Positions 4,345-12,809 of a stretch of 12,809 nt of DNA are shown in pieces. A model generated the notes under the pieces. The model was not told the DNA's origin. It did not search any database and saw nothing but the letters and a program-made list of their open reading frames with translations. The position numbers were made by a program, and so were the translations under genes. Numbering within the stretch: the first letter of the stretch is position 1; each line of letters opens with the position of its first letter. The DNA is from Candidatus Brocadia sp. GTDB taxonomy: Bacteria; Planctomycetota; Brocadiia; Brocadiales; Brocadiaceae. The DNA is taken from NCBI GenBank assembly GCA_030837935.1, contig JAUQXU010000142.1, positions 1 to 12,809 on the forward strand. The letters are read 5' to 3'.

Positions 4345-5595
4345 ATGAATGCAAACAATATCCTTTACGAAACAGCACTGCAGCAGTTTGATACCGTTGT
4401 GGAGATGCTAAATATAGAAGATGGCATAAGGGAGCGTATGCGGAATCCAAAACGCTCCCTTATTGTTTCTGTACCCGTTAAAATGGATAATGGTAAAGCA
4501 AAGGTTTTCAAAGGCTATCGGGTACAACATGATATTACCTTAGGTCCTTCCAAAGGCGGTATACGATACCATCCCAATGTAGACCTTGAAGAGGTTTCAG
4601 CCCTTGCCATGCTGATGACATGGAAATGCGCCCTCATGCACATGCCTTATGGAGGAGCTAAAGGCGGGGTTCAATGCAGTCCAGAGGAAATGTCAGAAGG
4701 TGAGCTGGAACGTATGACCCGGCGTTATACCACGGAAATTGTTCAGATCATAGGGCCAGATAAGGACATCCCTGCCCCGGATCTTTACACCAATTCACAA
4801 ACGATGGCCTGGATGATGGATACGTATAGCATGCAGCAAGGCAACACGGTTCCTGGTGTCGTTACCGGTAAACCCTTATTATTAGGTGGTTCGTTAGGAA
4901 GGGCAGAAGGCACTGGCAGAGGGGTTGCCTATATGGTAATGGAGGCGGCGCGGGTGTTATATAAAGAACTTCGTGGCTTACGTGTGGCCATACAGGGTAT
5001 GGGTAATGTCGGTTCTGTAGCTGCAAGGCTTCTCTATGAACAGGGTTGTAATATTGTGGCCATAAGCGATGTGAGTGGTGGGGCATATAATCCAAAGGGC
5101 ATACTCCTTCCTTATCTTTTACACTATATTAAAGAACATAAACATGTTATTGGTCTGAGGGATGCCGATGCCATAACAAATGAAGAGCTTTTTGAACTGG
5201 ATTGCGATGTTATTATTCCGGCGGCTATTGAGGGGCAGATTACCGAACAAAATGCCGACAAGGTTAAGGCGAAAATTATCGTAGAAGGCGCCAATGGTCC
5301 GACAACACCAGAAGCGGATAAGATATTGCAGGCCAAAAAGGTGTTTTTAGTGCCTGATATCCTTGCCAATGCCGGTGGAGTAACGGTCTCGTATTTTGAA
5401 TGGGTACAGGATATTCAGTATTATTTCTGGAGTGAAGAAGACATTCAGAAAAAGCTGAAAGATGTTATGGTAGGTACATTCAACAGGGTGCTGGCCCTTT
5501 CCAATAAACAAGGCATAGATATGCGAACCGCAGCATTAATGCTGGGCATAGGGCGAGTGGCAGAGGCGAAGAAGTTGCGCGGGTTATATCCCTAG
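4345..5595 (+). CDS. gdhA: Glutamate dehydrogenase (Glu/Leu/Phe/Val dehydrogenase family)
   Basis: The 416-aa cytosolic enzyme interconverts glutamate with 2-oxoglutarate and ammonia using NAD(P). Numbering from ATG 4345, the family's substrate-binding and catalytic segment is intact: GPSKGGIRYHP (68-77), K94 in TWKCAL, catalytic K106 in PYGGAKGGV, and D146 in DIPAPD. The nucleotide-binding Rossmann motif GMGNVG is at 218-223, with an acidic D242 after the second strand (AISD), which is more typical of NAD-preferring enzymes. Length fits the small hexameric class (about 415-450 aa). A GTG at 4327 would add six residues, but GAGGT (4329-4333) lies before the ATG with a longish 11-nt spacing and the MNANN start fits the family better. 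It is monocistronic, preceded by a promoter and structured leader and followed by terminator-like hairpins. Substrate could be another amino acid of the family, but glutamate is most likely. Confidence 0.93.
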   Translation: MNANNILYETALQQFDTVVEMLNIEDGIRERMRNPKRSLIVSVPVKMDNGKAKVFKGYRVQHDITLGPSKGGIRYHPNVDLEEVSALAMLMTWKCALMHMPYGGAKGGVQCSPEEMSEGELERMTRRYTTEIVQIIGPDKDIPAPDLYTNSQTMAWMMDTYSMQQGNTVPGVVTGKPLLLGGSLGRAEGTGRGVAYMVMEAARVLYKELRGLRVAIQGMGNVGSVAARLLYEQGCNIVAISDVSGGAYNPKGILLPYLLHYIKEHKHVIGLRDADAITNEELFELDCDVIIPAAIEGQITEQNADKVKAKIIVEGANGPTTPEADKILQAKKVFLVPDILANAGGVTVSYFEWVQDIQYYFWSEEDIQKKLKDVMVGTFNRVLALSNKQGIDMRTAALMLGIGRVAEAKKLRGLYP

Positions 5596-5661
5596 GGATG
5601 ACAGGAAATTGCTTTTTCCTTAAGGGGGATAATAAAACAAAAACGGAGAAGATTGCAACCT

Positions 5662-5690
5662 TTTTTAATTTTTTCAGCAAAAATTAAAAA
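5662..5690. terminator. A/T-only 12-bp hairpin, possible bidirectional terminator
   Basis: TTTTTAATTTTT (5662-5673) and AAAAATTAAAAA (5679-5690) are perfect inverted copies around TCAGC, 67 nt after the gdhA stop. With no G-C pairs the stem is weak, but it ends in poly-T or poly-A on either side and could contribute to termination. Confidence 0.35.
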
Positions 5691-5740
5691 CAAAGGAAAG
5701 AGAAACAGGAAAGAATGATGTAAAATTATAGGAGTGTTAT

Positions 5741-5773
5741 ATGTGGATGGGTAATGTGCAGCACATTACCTGA
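5741..5773 (+). CDS. Possible 10-codon mini-ORF with good Shine-Dalgarno
   Basis: AGGAG (5730-5734) lies six bases before ATG 5741, which opens MWMGNVQHIT ending at TGA 5771-5773. The ORF is entirely overlapped in its second half by the 5750-5770 palindrome. A leader-peptide arrangement is conceivable, but nothing downstream on the + strand until 6180 would be controlled by it, so chance is quite possible. Confidence 0.15.
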   Translation: MWMGNVQHIT

Positions 5774-5780
5774 TTTTTAG
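5750..5780 (+). terminator. Palindrome GGTAATGTGC-A-GCACATTACC followed by T-run
   Basis: Two perfect 10-bp arms (5750-5759, 5761-5770) are separated by one base and followed by TGATTTTTAG, giving a plausible intrinsic terminator for transcripts coming from gdhA. It also contains the stop codon (5766-5768) of the IS91-like relic on the other strand, so it may instead be the hairpin found near the oriIS (3') end of IS91-family elements. Confidence 0.55.
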
Positions 5781-6104
5781 AAGGTATTGACAAAAAATGA
5801 CAAGACCATCCCAATGTCCTGTAGATGGGTGTGAGGAAAAGTTTAATATGGCGTCATACAGGATCATCATAACCTGACCAACCATCTGCCTGTGCCGTTT
5901 GCATGCAGACAGATCATCGAAGAGTTCGTAAACCAACTCGTTGTTTTTAGGAGAGGATTTAGTGTCGGGATGATCCCTGGAAGGGCTCTGTGTCCAAAGA
6001 CCGAGGTGTTTCAGAATTTGCCGTATTACCTGTTGGTCAGTGATGGGAGCCCCTCGCATTGCGGCAAAAATATTTTGAAATAACCTCTCAAGCGAACGCC
6101 ACGC
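5766..6104 (-). pseudogene. IS91-like transposase, C-terminal remnant
   Basis: On the - strand the frame from about 6101 reads WRSLERLFQNIFAAMRGAPI then TDQQVIRQILKHLGLWTQSP and continues to TAA 5766-5768. The (I)TDxxVIRxILxHLGLW segment followed by a polar, proline-bearing tail ending in YELFDD is what I recognise as the C-terminus of IS91/IS801-group rolling-circle transposases. These proteins normally carry a CPxCG zinc-binding segment just before the MR..ITD motif. Here only about three residues separate the preceding helix from AAMRG, so that segment has been deleted. The HUH catalytic core (H-hydrophobic-H and Tyr) is entirely missing upstream, where a stop lies at 6105-6107. It is a dead fragment marking past transposition between gdhA and the glucan synthase gene. 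Confidence 0.65.
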
Positions 6105-6179
6105 TCAAAATACGATTTCGTTAAAATCTGAACTTATTTAGTGACACAACCCACGGAACAGCTTGCAAGGTGAAAAACA

Positions 6180-9100
6180 ATGAGAAATGTTCTGCGTCGT
6201 TTCCTTCCCACACCGGTTTCTTGTGAGCTCGATGAGCCTATTCGGGCCGAGATTTTTGGCACGACTCGCCTTGAGAGCCATGCCGAGAGCTTGGCGCACG
6301 CACAGACAGTCACCGATAATCCTCGTCACGGGTGGGACTTGTCGCCCCGAATTCGCGAAAATCGTAAGGTCTTGGAAGCGGCCTACCACAGCATTTTGCA
6401 CGCTATTGAAAAAAAGCGCGCAATTACCCCCGCTGCCGAATGGCTGATCGATAACTTTCATATTGTGCGAGCTCAGCTCAAAGACATTCGCGACCACCTT
6501 CCGCCAGAATATTATCGCGAATTGCCGAAAATCGCCGAAGGGCCAATCGCTGGATATCCTCGGGTTTACGGAATTGCGTGGGCCTTTGTTGCCCACACGG
6601 ATAGCCGCTTTGATCCTGACCTTCTGAAGATTTTCTTGTCGGCTTACCAGAAGGTACAGCCCCTAACGATTGGGGAGCTCTGGGCTGTTCCGATTACACT
6701 TCGGCTGGTGCTTATCGAGAACTTACGGCGTATCGCTGCTCAAATTGTAGGGGCACAAAGAGCCCGGCTTGAAGCGGATCAAATTGCAGATTCGCTTTTG
6801 GGGCTCGGCGACGCCGAACATCGCACGGTTGAAGAAGTGATTCGCTCTCTGCAAAAACAGCCAATTATCCGGAGCTTTGCGGTTCAACTTCTGCAACGGC
6901 TACGGTTTCAGGAGGCGCATGTTGGATCCCTGCTTCAGTATCTGGACCAAAAATTAGCCGCTGACGGCCAGGTTATTGAGACTTGTGTCACGGCCGAACA
7001 CAATCGCCAATCGATGGCCAATATCACCGCTCGCAACATCATCACGAGCTCTCGCCTGATGTCAGCATTTGATTGGCCAGAGTTTTTCGAACAAACCAGT
7101 TTGGTTGATCAAATATTACGTGAAGGCTCAGACTTTGCGTCTATGGATTTTGCAACACGCGACCTGTATAGGCATAGGATAGAGGAACTTGCCCGACACT
7201 CACCTCTATCCGAAATCGAAGTTGCTCAGACGGTAGTCGCCGATCCCGGTTACCATCTACTAGGCGACGGCAGGTTTGAGTTTGAAAAATCAATTCGCTT
7301 TAAAGCCGGGGTTCGCACAAAGTTTCTGAGGTGGTATACAAAAAACGGGGCCTTTCTTTATTTAGGATCCATTTTCATCTTGTCAATTCTTATTTCCCTC
7401 TTGATTGTGAATCTCGCGACAAATGAAGCGCTCACAGTCCTCCCGCGAGTCACGATTTTCCCTTTGATATTTTTGCTCGCCTCTGAAGTCGCGATTGCTT
7501 GTGTGAACCGGTGGACTATTGCCTTGCTCGGCCCAAAACACTTACCGCGACTCGACCTTAAAAAAGGTATTTCTGAAAAATATAGAACGTTCATTGTTGT
7601 GCCGACTATGCTTACCGATGAAGCCAAAATCAGGGAACAACTCGAACAAATCGAAATTCATTTTCTCTCAAATCAGGATGACAATATTTATCTTGCTCTA
7701 TTGACTGACTTTGCCGATTCCACTCACGAACATTCAGAAGGTGATGATCGTTTAATTGAAGTGGCATCTCATGAGCTTAAGCTGTTGAACGACCGGCATC
7801 CGGTCAAAACCGGCCAACATCCAAGGTTTTCGATTTATCACCGTCGAAGAGTTTTTAATTCACGCGAAGGTCGCTGGATGGGCTGGGAGCGCAAACGCGG
7901 AAAGCTTCACGAATTCAATCGCCTTTTGTTGGGCGCGAAAGATACTACTTACTGGCCCTTCTTTGGTCGTCAACTTCGCATTCCCAGTGATGTACGCTAC
8001 GTGATCACTCTAGATGCTGACACCAAGCTACCCCGTGGGTCTGTCTGTCAATTGGTTGGCACAATGGCTCATCCACTCAATCAACCCAGATTCGATGAAA
8101 CCACGGGTCGGGTGGTCTCAGGCTACGGAATCCTTCAGCCACGTATCACCCCAACTCTTCCAACAAGGCAGGATAACACTATTTTCAGAAGACTATCGGC
8201 GAGCCGATCCGGGATTGATCCCTATGCTTCGGCCGTTTCTGATGTCTATCAAGATCTTTTTGAAGAAGGCTCCTACACCGGTAAGGGTATTTATGATTTA
8301 GCCGCATTTGAACGAACCATGCAAAATCGAATTCCTGAAAATGCCATTCTGAGCCACGATCTTCTTGAAGGTAATTTTGTGCGCTGCGGGTTTTTAAGCG
8401 ACGTTGAGCTTTTCGAAGATTTTCCATCACACATTGGAGTCGCAACACAGCGCTCGCACCGCTGGATACGCGGGGATTGGCAACTTTTACCCTGGATTTT
8501 TGGATCTCGCGGGCGTTCGATTTCAATCATCGGCCGCTGGAAAATGCTCGATAATCTTCGCCGGTCGTTAGTCGCTCCCACGGGTCTCTTCTTGTTTTTT
8601 ATATCCGGAATCTTGCCCGGAGTCAGTCCATATCCTTTATTTGCCCTGCTCGTGATGAGTTTACTCAGCCCATCACTGATCACTCTTTGGTCTGATCTCT
8701 GGCCCCAGCACCGGCATACGTCTATATTACAACACCTTTTTCTTGCGTATGAAGAATTTCGGACTGGTCTTGCGCACGCATTTTTATCATTGGTTTTACT
8801 TCCACACAGTGCTTGGACGTCTCTCGATGCCATAGTTCGCGTACTCTATCGCATATACATCAGTCGGAAAAAACTTCTTGAATGGACGACGGCTGCTCAG
8901 GCCAAAGGTTCGTCAAACCTCGATTTGCGAAGCTTCATTCTCAGCATGCGGGGCGCCCTCTTCTTAACCTCAGCAGGCCTTATTTCAATTTATTTGTTCA
9001 ACTCCACATTTTATTCTTTCATGTTTCCATTGCTCGTTCTTTGGTTGACATCTCCGGCACTCGCGCGCCATTTTAGCCTGCCATCAAAAGTTCAAATTCT

Positions 9101-12100
9101 GCGACCGGTCAAGCCCGCCGACATAATCCTTCTTCATTCGACAGCGCGCCGCATTTGGCGCTTTTTTTCGACATTTGTAACAACCGAAGATAACTTTTTG
9201 CCACCCGATAACTACCAAGAAGATCCCAAACCAGAGGTGGCTCATCGCAGTTCTCCAACAAATTTCGGACTTTATTTACTTTCGGTTCTTGCTGCAAGAG
9301 ATTTCGGCTGGATTGGCATAAGCGAAGCTGTCGAGCGCATGGAGGCGACACTCAACAGTCTTTTGCAACTTCCTCGGCACGAGGGCCATTTTTTCAACTG
9401 GTATGATACTAAGGACCGCCGGCCGCTCGAACCTCGATATATTTCTTCTGTCGATAACGGCAATCTCACTGGTCACCTTTTCGCCGTGGCCCAAGGCTGC
9501 TCAGAACTCTTAAAGACCCCAATCGGAGCCTCAGGTTTCAATCGCGGAATTCTCGATACTGTTTTACTCTTAGATCAAGAGCTAAACAGCTTTAAGGCCA
9601 AGCATTTAGAACCCGGCAAGGCTTTCAAAAACGTTTCTGAGGTCTTTGCAGAATTGTCCTCTCGCCTACTGACTCCTGATCACCTAATTGAAGATTGGAC
9701 TCAACAATGGGAGAGCTTGCGCGCGCAGTCCGCCTTTCTGGTGAAACAGGCACGGCTATTTGCAGGAGATCCCGTTCAACCCGAAAAGAGCGAGGTCTGG
9801 GATTGGAGCCTGGCACTGCAAAACGATATTCAGAGTTCGGCCAGAGACTTTCTCTCTTTTGCCAGTTGGTCTGATTTTGGGTGCGAAAAACTTTCTGCCG
9901 ATTCAGGCATTGAAAGTCGCCTTTGGTGGGAAGGTATTCGTCAGACACTCAGCCAGCAGGTGACTCTTGAGGACTTGTCGCTCTTTTGCTCCGGAGTCCT
10001 TGATGACGTTGTCGCGTTTAAAAAGAGTGAAAAATCCGCTCGGCACGTCTTTCCTGACTTTCTTGATTCTTTGCTGGATTGTCTTGGGCGGACCATTTCC
10101 CAAGCGAAAACACTCGTACAAAAGATAAAGGATGTGCGGTCGATTTCTCGTCAGTTGATTCGCGAAATGGATTTCAAATTGCTATACGATCCGACTCGCA
10201 AGCTCTTTTCAATCGGAATGCGTGTCAGTGAAGCCCAGCTTGATCCGAGCTATTACGATTTACTTGCATCGGAAGCCCGTCTGACCAGTTTTATAGCGAT
10301 TGCAAAGGGCGATGTTCCGGTTTCGCACTGGTTTCATTTGAGTCGAAATTTAGTTAACGTAGGTCAGGGTACGGCATTGGTTTCGTGGTCCGGCTCAATG
10401 TTTGAGTATCTTATGCCTTGTCTTGTGATGCGTTCTCCCGAAGGTAGTCTTCTCGATGAGACCTGTCGGCGCGTGATCGCTCGCCAAGTTGAGTATGGTA
10501 GTGAAAAGAATGTGCCCTGGGGCATCTCAGAGTCGGCCTACAATAAGCGTGATATCAACCTTACATACCAATATTCCAACTTTGGCCTTCCTGATTTAGG
10601 TCTTAAACGTGGCCTGGGCGCTGATCTGGTGATAGCTCCTTATGCTTCTCTTCTGGCAGCACTTTACGAACCCGCGCAGGCAGCTGTAAATTTACGCCAC
10701 CTTCAAGAGCGCGGCGCATTAGGATCTTATGGATTTTACGAAGCGGTTGATTTCACACCGAGCCGTCTGCCTGACGGACGTTCCAGTGTAATAGTTAGAG
10801 CTTATATGACCCACCACCAAGGTATGGCCCTCGTCGCTCTGGCAAATGTTTTTAAGAACTCTTCCATGCAACGTCGCTTTCATTCGGACCTTTCCGTTCA
10901 AGCCACTGAGCTCCTTCTGCAGGAGCGTACACCACGCACGATTGGAACACTTCCAGCGGCAGATGAGAATATTCAAATCGAAGTTGTCAAAGAACCAATT
11001 GAACATGTTTCTCGCCGTTACCACACGGCCAATCGCCCAATTCCAACAACTCAGCTTTTGTCTAACGGCAACTACACGGTTATGTTGACTTCAGCCGGCT
11101 CAGGATTCAGTCGTGTTCGCGATCTGGCGGTTACCCGCTGGCGGGAGGATGTGACACGTGATCATTATGGTTACTATCTCTACCTGAAAGACTGCGTCAC
11201 CCAGAACGTCTGGTCCGCTGGCTATCAGCCAGTCTGCGCCGAGGCTGATCGCTACGAAGTTTCGTTTTCAGAGGACCGGGCTCGCATCACCCGGGAAGAT
11301 CATGAGATCGCAAGCGACCTTGAGATTTTTGTTTCGCCAGAAGAAAACGCGGAAGTTCGCAGGTTGACACTCAGCAACCTGGGTTCTTCAGTCCGTGAGA
11401 TCGAAGTCACTTCATATTTCGAGGTTGTTTTGAACTCACAAGGGGCCGACGTGGCTCATCCAGCCTTTTCTAACCTCTTTGTAGAAACTGAATTCAGACC
11501 GGAGTTATCGACACTAATCGCGAGCCGCAGGCCCAGATCAAACAAAGAAAAACGTCTTTGGCTGATGCATGTTTTGCGCACTGATCGTCATTCGACCGGA
11601 TCTATTCAGTACGAAACGGATCGTTCCCTTTTCATAGGCCGCGGACGAAGCGCCAGAAATCCAGCCGCGATTTTTGATAAAGAAAAACTATCCGGCACAG
11701 TAGGTCCTGTGCTGGACCCCATCCTGAGCCTACGCACTCGGGTGCGCATCGAACCCGGAGTGACGGCCCACTTGACCTTTTCAAGCGGCGTGGCTGATTC
11801 TCTGGAAGCGATCGAAATAATGGCTGAAAAATTTTACGATCCATCTATCTTTGAGCGAGCCAGTGATCTCGCCTGGACACAAGCTCAGGTTAAACTTCAT
11901 CACCTTGGAGTCGAGCCAGATGAGGCTCACCTGTTCCAAAGGCTAACAACCCGTCTTCTTTATACCGATCCTTCTTTAAGGGCGCCATCAGAAATCCTTA
12001 GAAAAAACACCAAGGACTTGACCGGTCTGTGGGCTTTGGGGATTTCAGGGGATCATCCCATTGTCCTTGTTCGAATCGATGATATTGAAGATCGAAATCT

Positions 12101-12809
12101 CATCCGGCAGCTACTCAAAGCACAGATTTATCTTGCAACGAAAGGATTCGTTTCCGATCTCGTCATTCTAAACGAAAAAGGAAGCTCTTATGCTCAAGAG
12201 CTACAAACTACTTTAGAAAATATGGCTCAGGCAGCCCACACGCCTTCAGCTCTTTCCCTCACTTGTGGAAAGGTATTTGTACTTCGTGGCGATTTGATCT
12301 CGGAGAGCGACCACATTTTATTGGCAAGTGAAGCCCGCGTCATCCTTTCGACGCGTCACGGGAGCCTATCTGATCAGGTGAAACGTACGCGGATGCTTTC
12401 ATTACCTCCACTGAAATTGAAATCGGTCAAACTGATTGCTGAATCTCACACAAGTACACCGCTCCCTCAGCTTGATTTCTTTAACGGCTACGGCGGGTTC
12501 TCAGCCCAAGGCGACGAATATATCATTATTCTCAAGGCCGGCGAAACAACCCCCGCTCCCTGGATTAATATAATTGCAAACTCAGAATTTGGATTTCAAG
12601 TTTCCGAAAGCGGTGCGGGCTATACATGGTCATTGAATAGCCGAGAAAACCAACTCACACCTTGGTCAAACGACCCTGTTTGCGATCCCGCCGGCGAGGC
12701 CTTTTTCATCAGTGACCGCGACTCGGACGCACTATGGAGTCCTACGGCAGCTCCCATCCGGCTTCCCAAAGCCGCCTACACGGCTCATCATGGCCAAGGA
12801 TACAGTCGT
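6180..12809 (+). CDS. Cyclic beta-1,2-glucan synthase (NdvB/ChvB/Cgs type), 3' end outside window
   Basis: I read 2210 codons without interruption from ATG 6180 (SD AAGGTGA at 6167-6173; in-frame TGA 6171 closes the frame upstream) to the window edge. The N-terminus (EPIRAEIFG, ITPAAEWLIDNFHIV near residues 90-105, YPRVYGIAWAFVAHTDSRFD) is family-typical. Membrane segments lie at about 391-413, 421-444, 797-840 and 924-962. The GT84 glucosyltransferase core has TLDADTKLP (D612, D614), GSYTGKGIYD, SHDLLEG (D727) and QRSHRWIRGDW (757-767). A glycoamylase-like domain follows (YDPTRKLFSIG at 1336, AYMTHHQGMALVA at 1541), then a GH94 N-domain from about 1614 and a second one from about 2103. The GH94 phosphorylase catalytic barrel, which trims the glucan, should follow beyond the window; family lengths are about 2800-2900 aa. 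The inner-membrane enzyme makes periplasmic cyclic glucans for osmoadaptation or host interaction. No promoter is evident in the 75 bp upstream. Confidence 0.93.
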   Translation, partial: MRNVLRRFLPTPVSCELDEPIRAEIFGTTRLESHAESLAHAQTVTDNPRHGWDLSPRIRENRKVLEAAYHSILHAIEKKRAITPAAEWLIDNFHIVRAQLKDIRDHLPPEYYRELPKIAEGPIAGYPRVYGIAWAFVAHTDSRFDPDLLKIFLSAYQKVQPLTIGELWAVPITLRLVLIENLRRIAAQIVGAQRARLEADQIADSLLGLGDAEHRTVEEVIRSLQKQPIIRSFAVQLLQRLRFQEAHVGSLLQYLDQKLAADGQVIETCVTAEHNRQSMANITARNIITSSRLMSAFDWPEFFEQTSLVDQILREGSDFASMDFATRDLYRHRIEELARHSPLSEIEVAQTVVADPGYHLLGDGRFEFEKSIRFKAGVRTKFLRWYTKNGAFLYLGSIFILSILISLLIVNLATNEALTVLPRVTIFPLIFLLASEVAIACVNRWTIALLGPKHLPRLDLKKGISEKYRTFIVVPTMLTDEAKIREQLEQIEIHFLSNQDDNIYLALLTDFADSTHEHSEGDDRLIEVASHELKLLNDRHPVKTGQHPRFSIYHRRRVFNSREGRWMGWERKRGKLHEFNRLLLGAKDTTYWPFFGRQLRIPSDVRYVITLDADTKLPRGSVCQLVGTMAHPLNQPRFDETTGRVVSGYGILQPRITPTLPTRQDNTIFRRLSASRSGIDPYASAVSDVYQDLFEEGSYTGKGIYDLAAFERTMQNRIPENAILSHDLLEGNFVRCGFLSDVELFEDFPSHIGVATQRSHRWIRGDWQLLPWIFGSRGRSISIIGRWKMLDNLRRSLVAPTGLFLFFISGILPGVSPYPLFALLVMSLLSPSLITLWSDLWPQHRHTSILQHLFLAYEEFRTGLAHAFLSLVLLPHSAWTSLDAIVRVLYRIYISRKKLLEWTTAAQAKGSSNLDLRSFILSMRGALFLTSAGLISIYLFNSTFYSFMFPLLVLWLTSPALARHFSLPSKVQILRPVKPADIILLHSTARRIWRFFSTFVTTEDNFLPPDNYQEDPKPEVAHRSSPTNFGLYLLSVLAARDFGWIGISEAVERMEATLNSLLQLPRHEGHFFNWYDTKDRRPLEPRYISSVDNGNLTGHLFAVAQGCSELLKTPIGASGFNRGILDTVLLLDQELNSFKAKHLEPGKAFKNVSEVFAELSSRLLTPDHLIEDWTQQWESLRAQSAFLVKQARLFAGDPVQPEKSEVWDWSLALQNDIQSSARDFLSFASWSDFGCEKLSADSGIESRLWWEGIRQTLSQQVTLEDLSLFCSGVLDDVVAFKKSEKSARHVFPDFLDSLLDCLGRTISQAKTLVQKIKDVRSISRQLIREMDFKLLYDPTRKLFSIGMRVSEAQLDPSYYDLLASEARLTSFIAIAKGDVPVSHWFHLSRNLVNVGQGTALVSWSGSMFEYLMPCLVMRSPEGSLLDETCRRVIARQVEYGSEKNVPWGISESAYNKRDINLTYQYSNFGLPDLGLKRGLGADLVIAPYASLLAALYEPAQAAVNLRHLQERGALGSYGFYEAVDFTPSRLPDGRSSVIVRAYMTHHQGMALVALANVFKNSSMQRRFHSDLSVQATELLLQERTPRTIGTLPAADENIQIEVVKEPIEHVSRRYHTANRPIPTTQLLSNGNYTVMLTSAGSGFSRVRDLAVTRWREDVTRDHYGYYLYLKDCVTQNVWSAGYQPVCAEADRYEVSFSEDRARITREDHEIASDLEIFVSPEENAEVRRLTLSNLGSSVREIEVTSYFEVVLNSQGADVAHPAFSNLFVETEFRPELSTLIASRRPRSNKEKRLWLMHVLRTDRHSTGSIQYETDRSLFIGRGRSARNPAAIFDKEKLSGTVGPVLDPILSLRTRVRIEPGVTAHLTFSSGVADSLEAIEIMAEKFYDPSIFERASDLAWTQAQVKLHHLGVEPDEAHLFQRLTTRLLYTDPSLRAPSEILRKNTKDLTGLWALGISGDHPIVLVRIDDIEDRNLIRQLLKAQIYLATKGFVSDLVILNEKGSSYAQELQTTLENMAQAAHTPSALSLTCGKVFVLRGDLISESDHILLASEARVILSTRHGSLSDQVKRTRMLSLPPLKLKSVKLIAESHTSTPLPQLDFFNGYGGFSAQGDEYIIILKAGETTPAPWINIIANSEFGFQVSESGAGYTWSLNSRENQLTPWSNDPVCDPAGEAFFISDRDSDALWSPTAAPIRLPKAAYTAHHGQGYSR

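Noticed and set aside
6141..6173. GTG-initiated 10-codon frame ending at the synthase ribosome site
   Set aside because: No ribosome site of its own and no identifiable peptide; most likely chance or debris of a lost upstream gene.
6138..6596. 152-codon - strand ORF over the start of the glucan synthase
   Set aside because: It lies opposite the family-typical N-terminus of the synthase and has no recognisable motif; shadow frame.
8185..9494. Several - strand ORFs of 65-180 codons (e.g. 8291-8833, 8185-8526, 9109-9351)
   Set aside because: They are antisense to the uninterrupted glucan synthase frame, which has clear catalytic motifs throughout; the antisense products are rich in R, S and K and show no family features.
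1..12809. CRISPR arrays, rRNA or tRNA genes
   Set aside because: No regularly spaced direct repeats and no rRNA or cloverleaf signatures were seen anywhere in the window.

Overview
The window looks like accessory DNA from a Gram-negative environmental bacterium. It has AT-rich intergenic DNA in its left half, mobile-element debris, and a giant cyclic-glucan-synthase-type gene on the right. The taxon cannot be fixed from sequence alone. The glutamate dehydrogenase and the integron-integrase remnant would fit Planctomycetota (Brocadiales-like) or a deltaproteobacterial-type genome, but this is a guess.

Layout. (1) Positions 1-137 are the 3' end of a group IIC intron on the + strand: the last codons of its maturase, then domains V and VI. 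(2) Positions 136-3036 on the - strand hold a tightly overlapping three-gene operon read right to left: a SMEK-domain protein, a 75-aa ABC-3C middle component 6 (MC6), and a DUF2326 P-loop/coiled-coil ATPase. This is a predicted ABC-three-component (ABC-3C) biological-conflict system. (3) Positions 3037-4085 lack a large gene but are full of inverted repeats. They include a fossil integron integrase (intI) N-terminus at 3842 with an in-frame stop, and a 45-codon small ORF with a strong Shine-Dalgarno. (4) Positions 4086-5780 hold a sigma70-type promoter, a structured leader of about 220 nt, glutamate dehydrogenase and terminator-like hairpins. (5) Positions 5766-6104 on the - strand are a decayed IS91-like transposase C-terminus. 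(6) From 6180 to the window end there is one uninterrupted + reading frame of 2210 codons, a cyclic beta-1,2-glucan synthase (GT84/GH94-type) that runs off the window.

How it fits together. The most interesting reading is that the ABC-3C operon is, or was, a gene cassette of a decayed chromosomal integron. The intI relic lies to its right and points away from it, as in integrons. A GTTAGGC core-site match (GTTRRRY) sits 59 nt upstream of the first gene. The stop codon of the last gene is embedded in GCCTAA, the inner part of an RYYYAAC core site. A group IIC intron is inserted exactly there, in the opposite orientation, as IIC-attC introns do. The full attC cannot be checked because the intron's 5' side lies outside the window.

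The right half (glucan synthase) looks visibly more GC-rich than the AT-rich left intergenic DNA and is separated from it by the transposase relic, so it may have a separate history.
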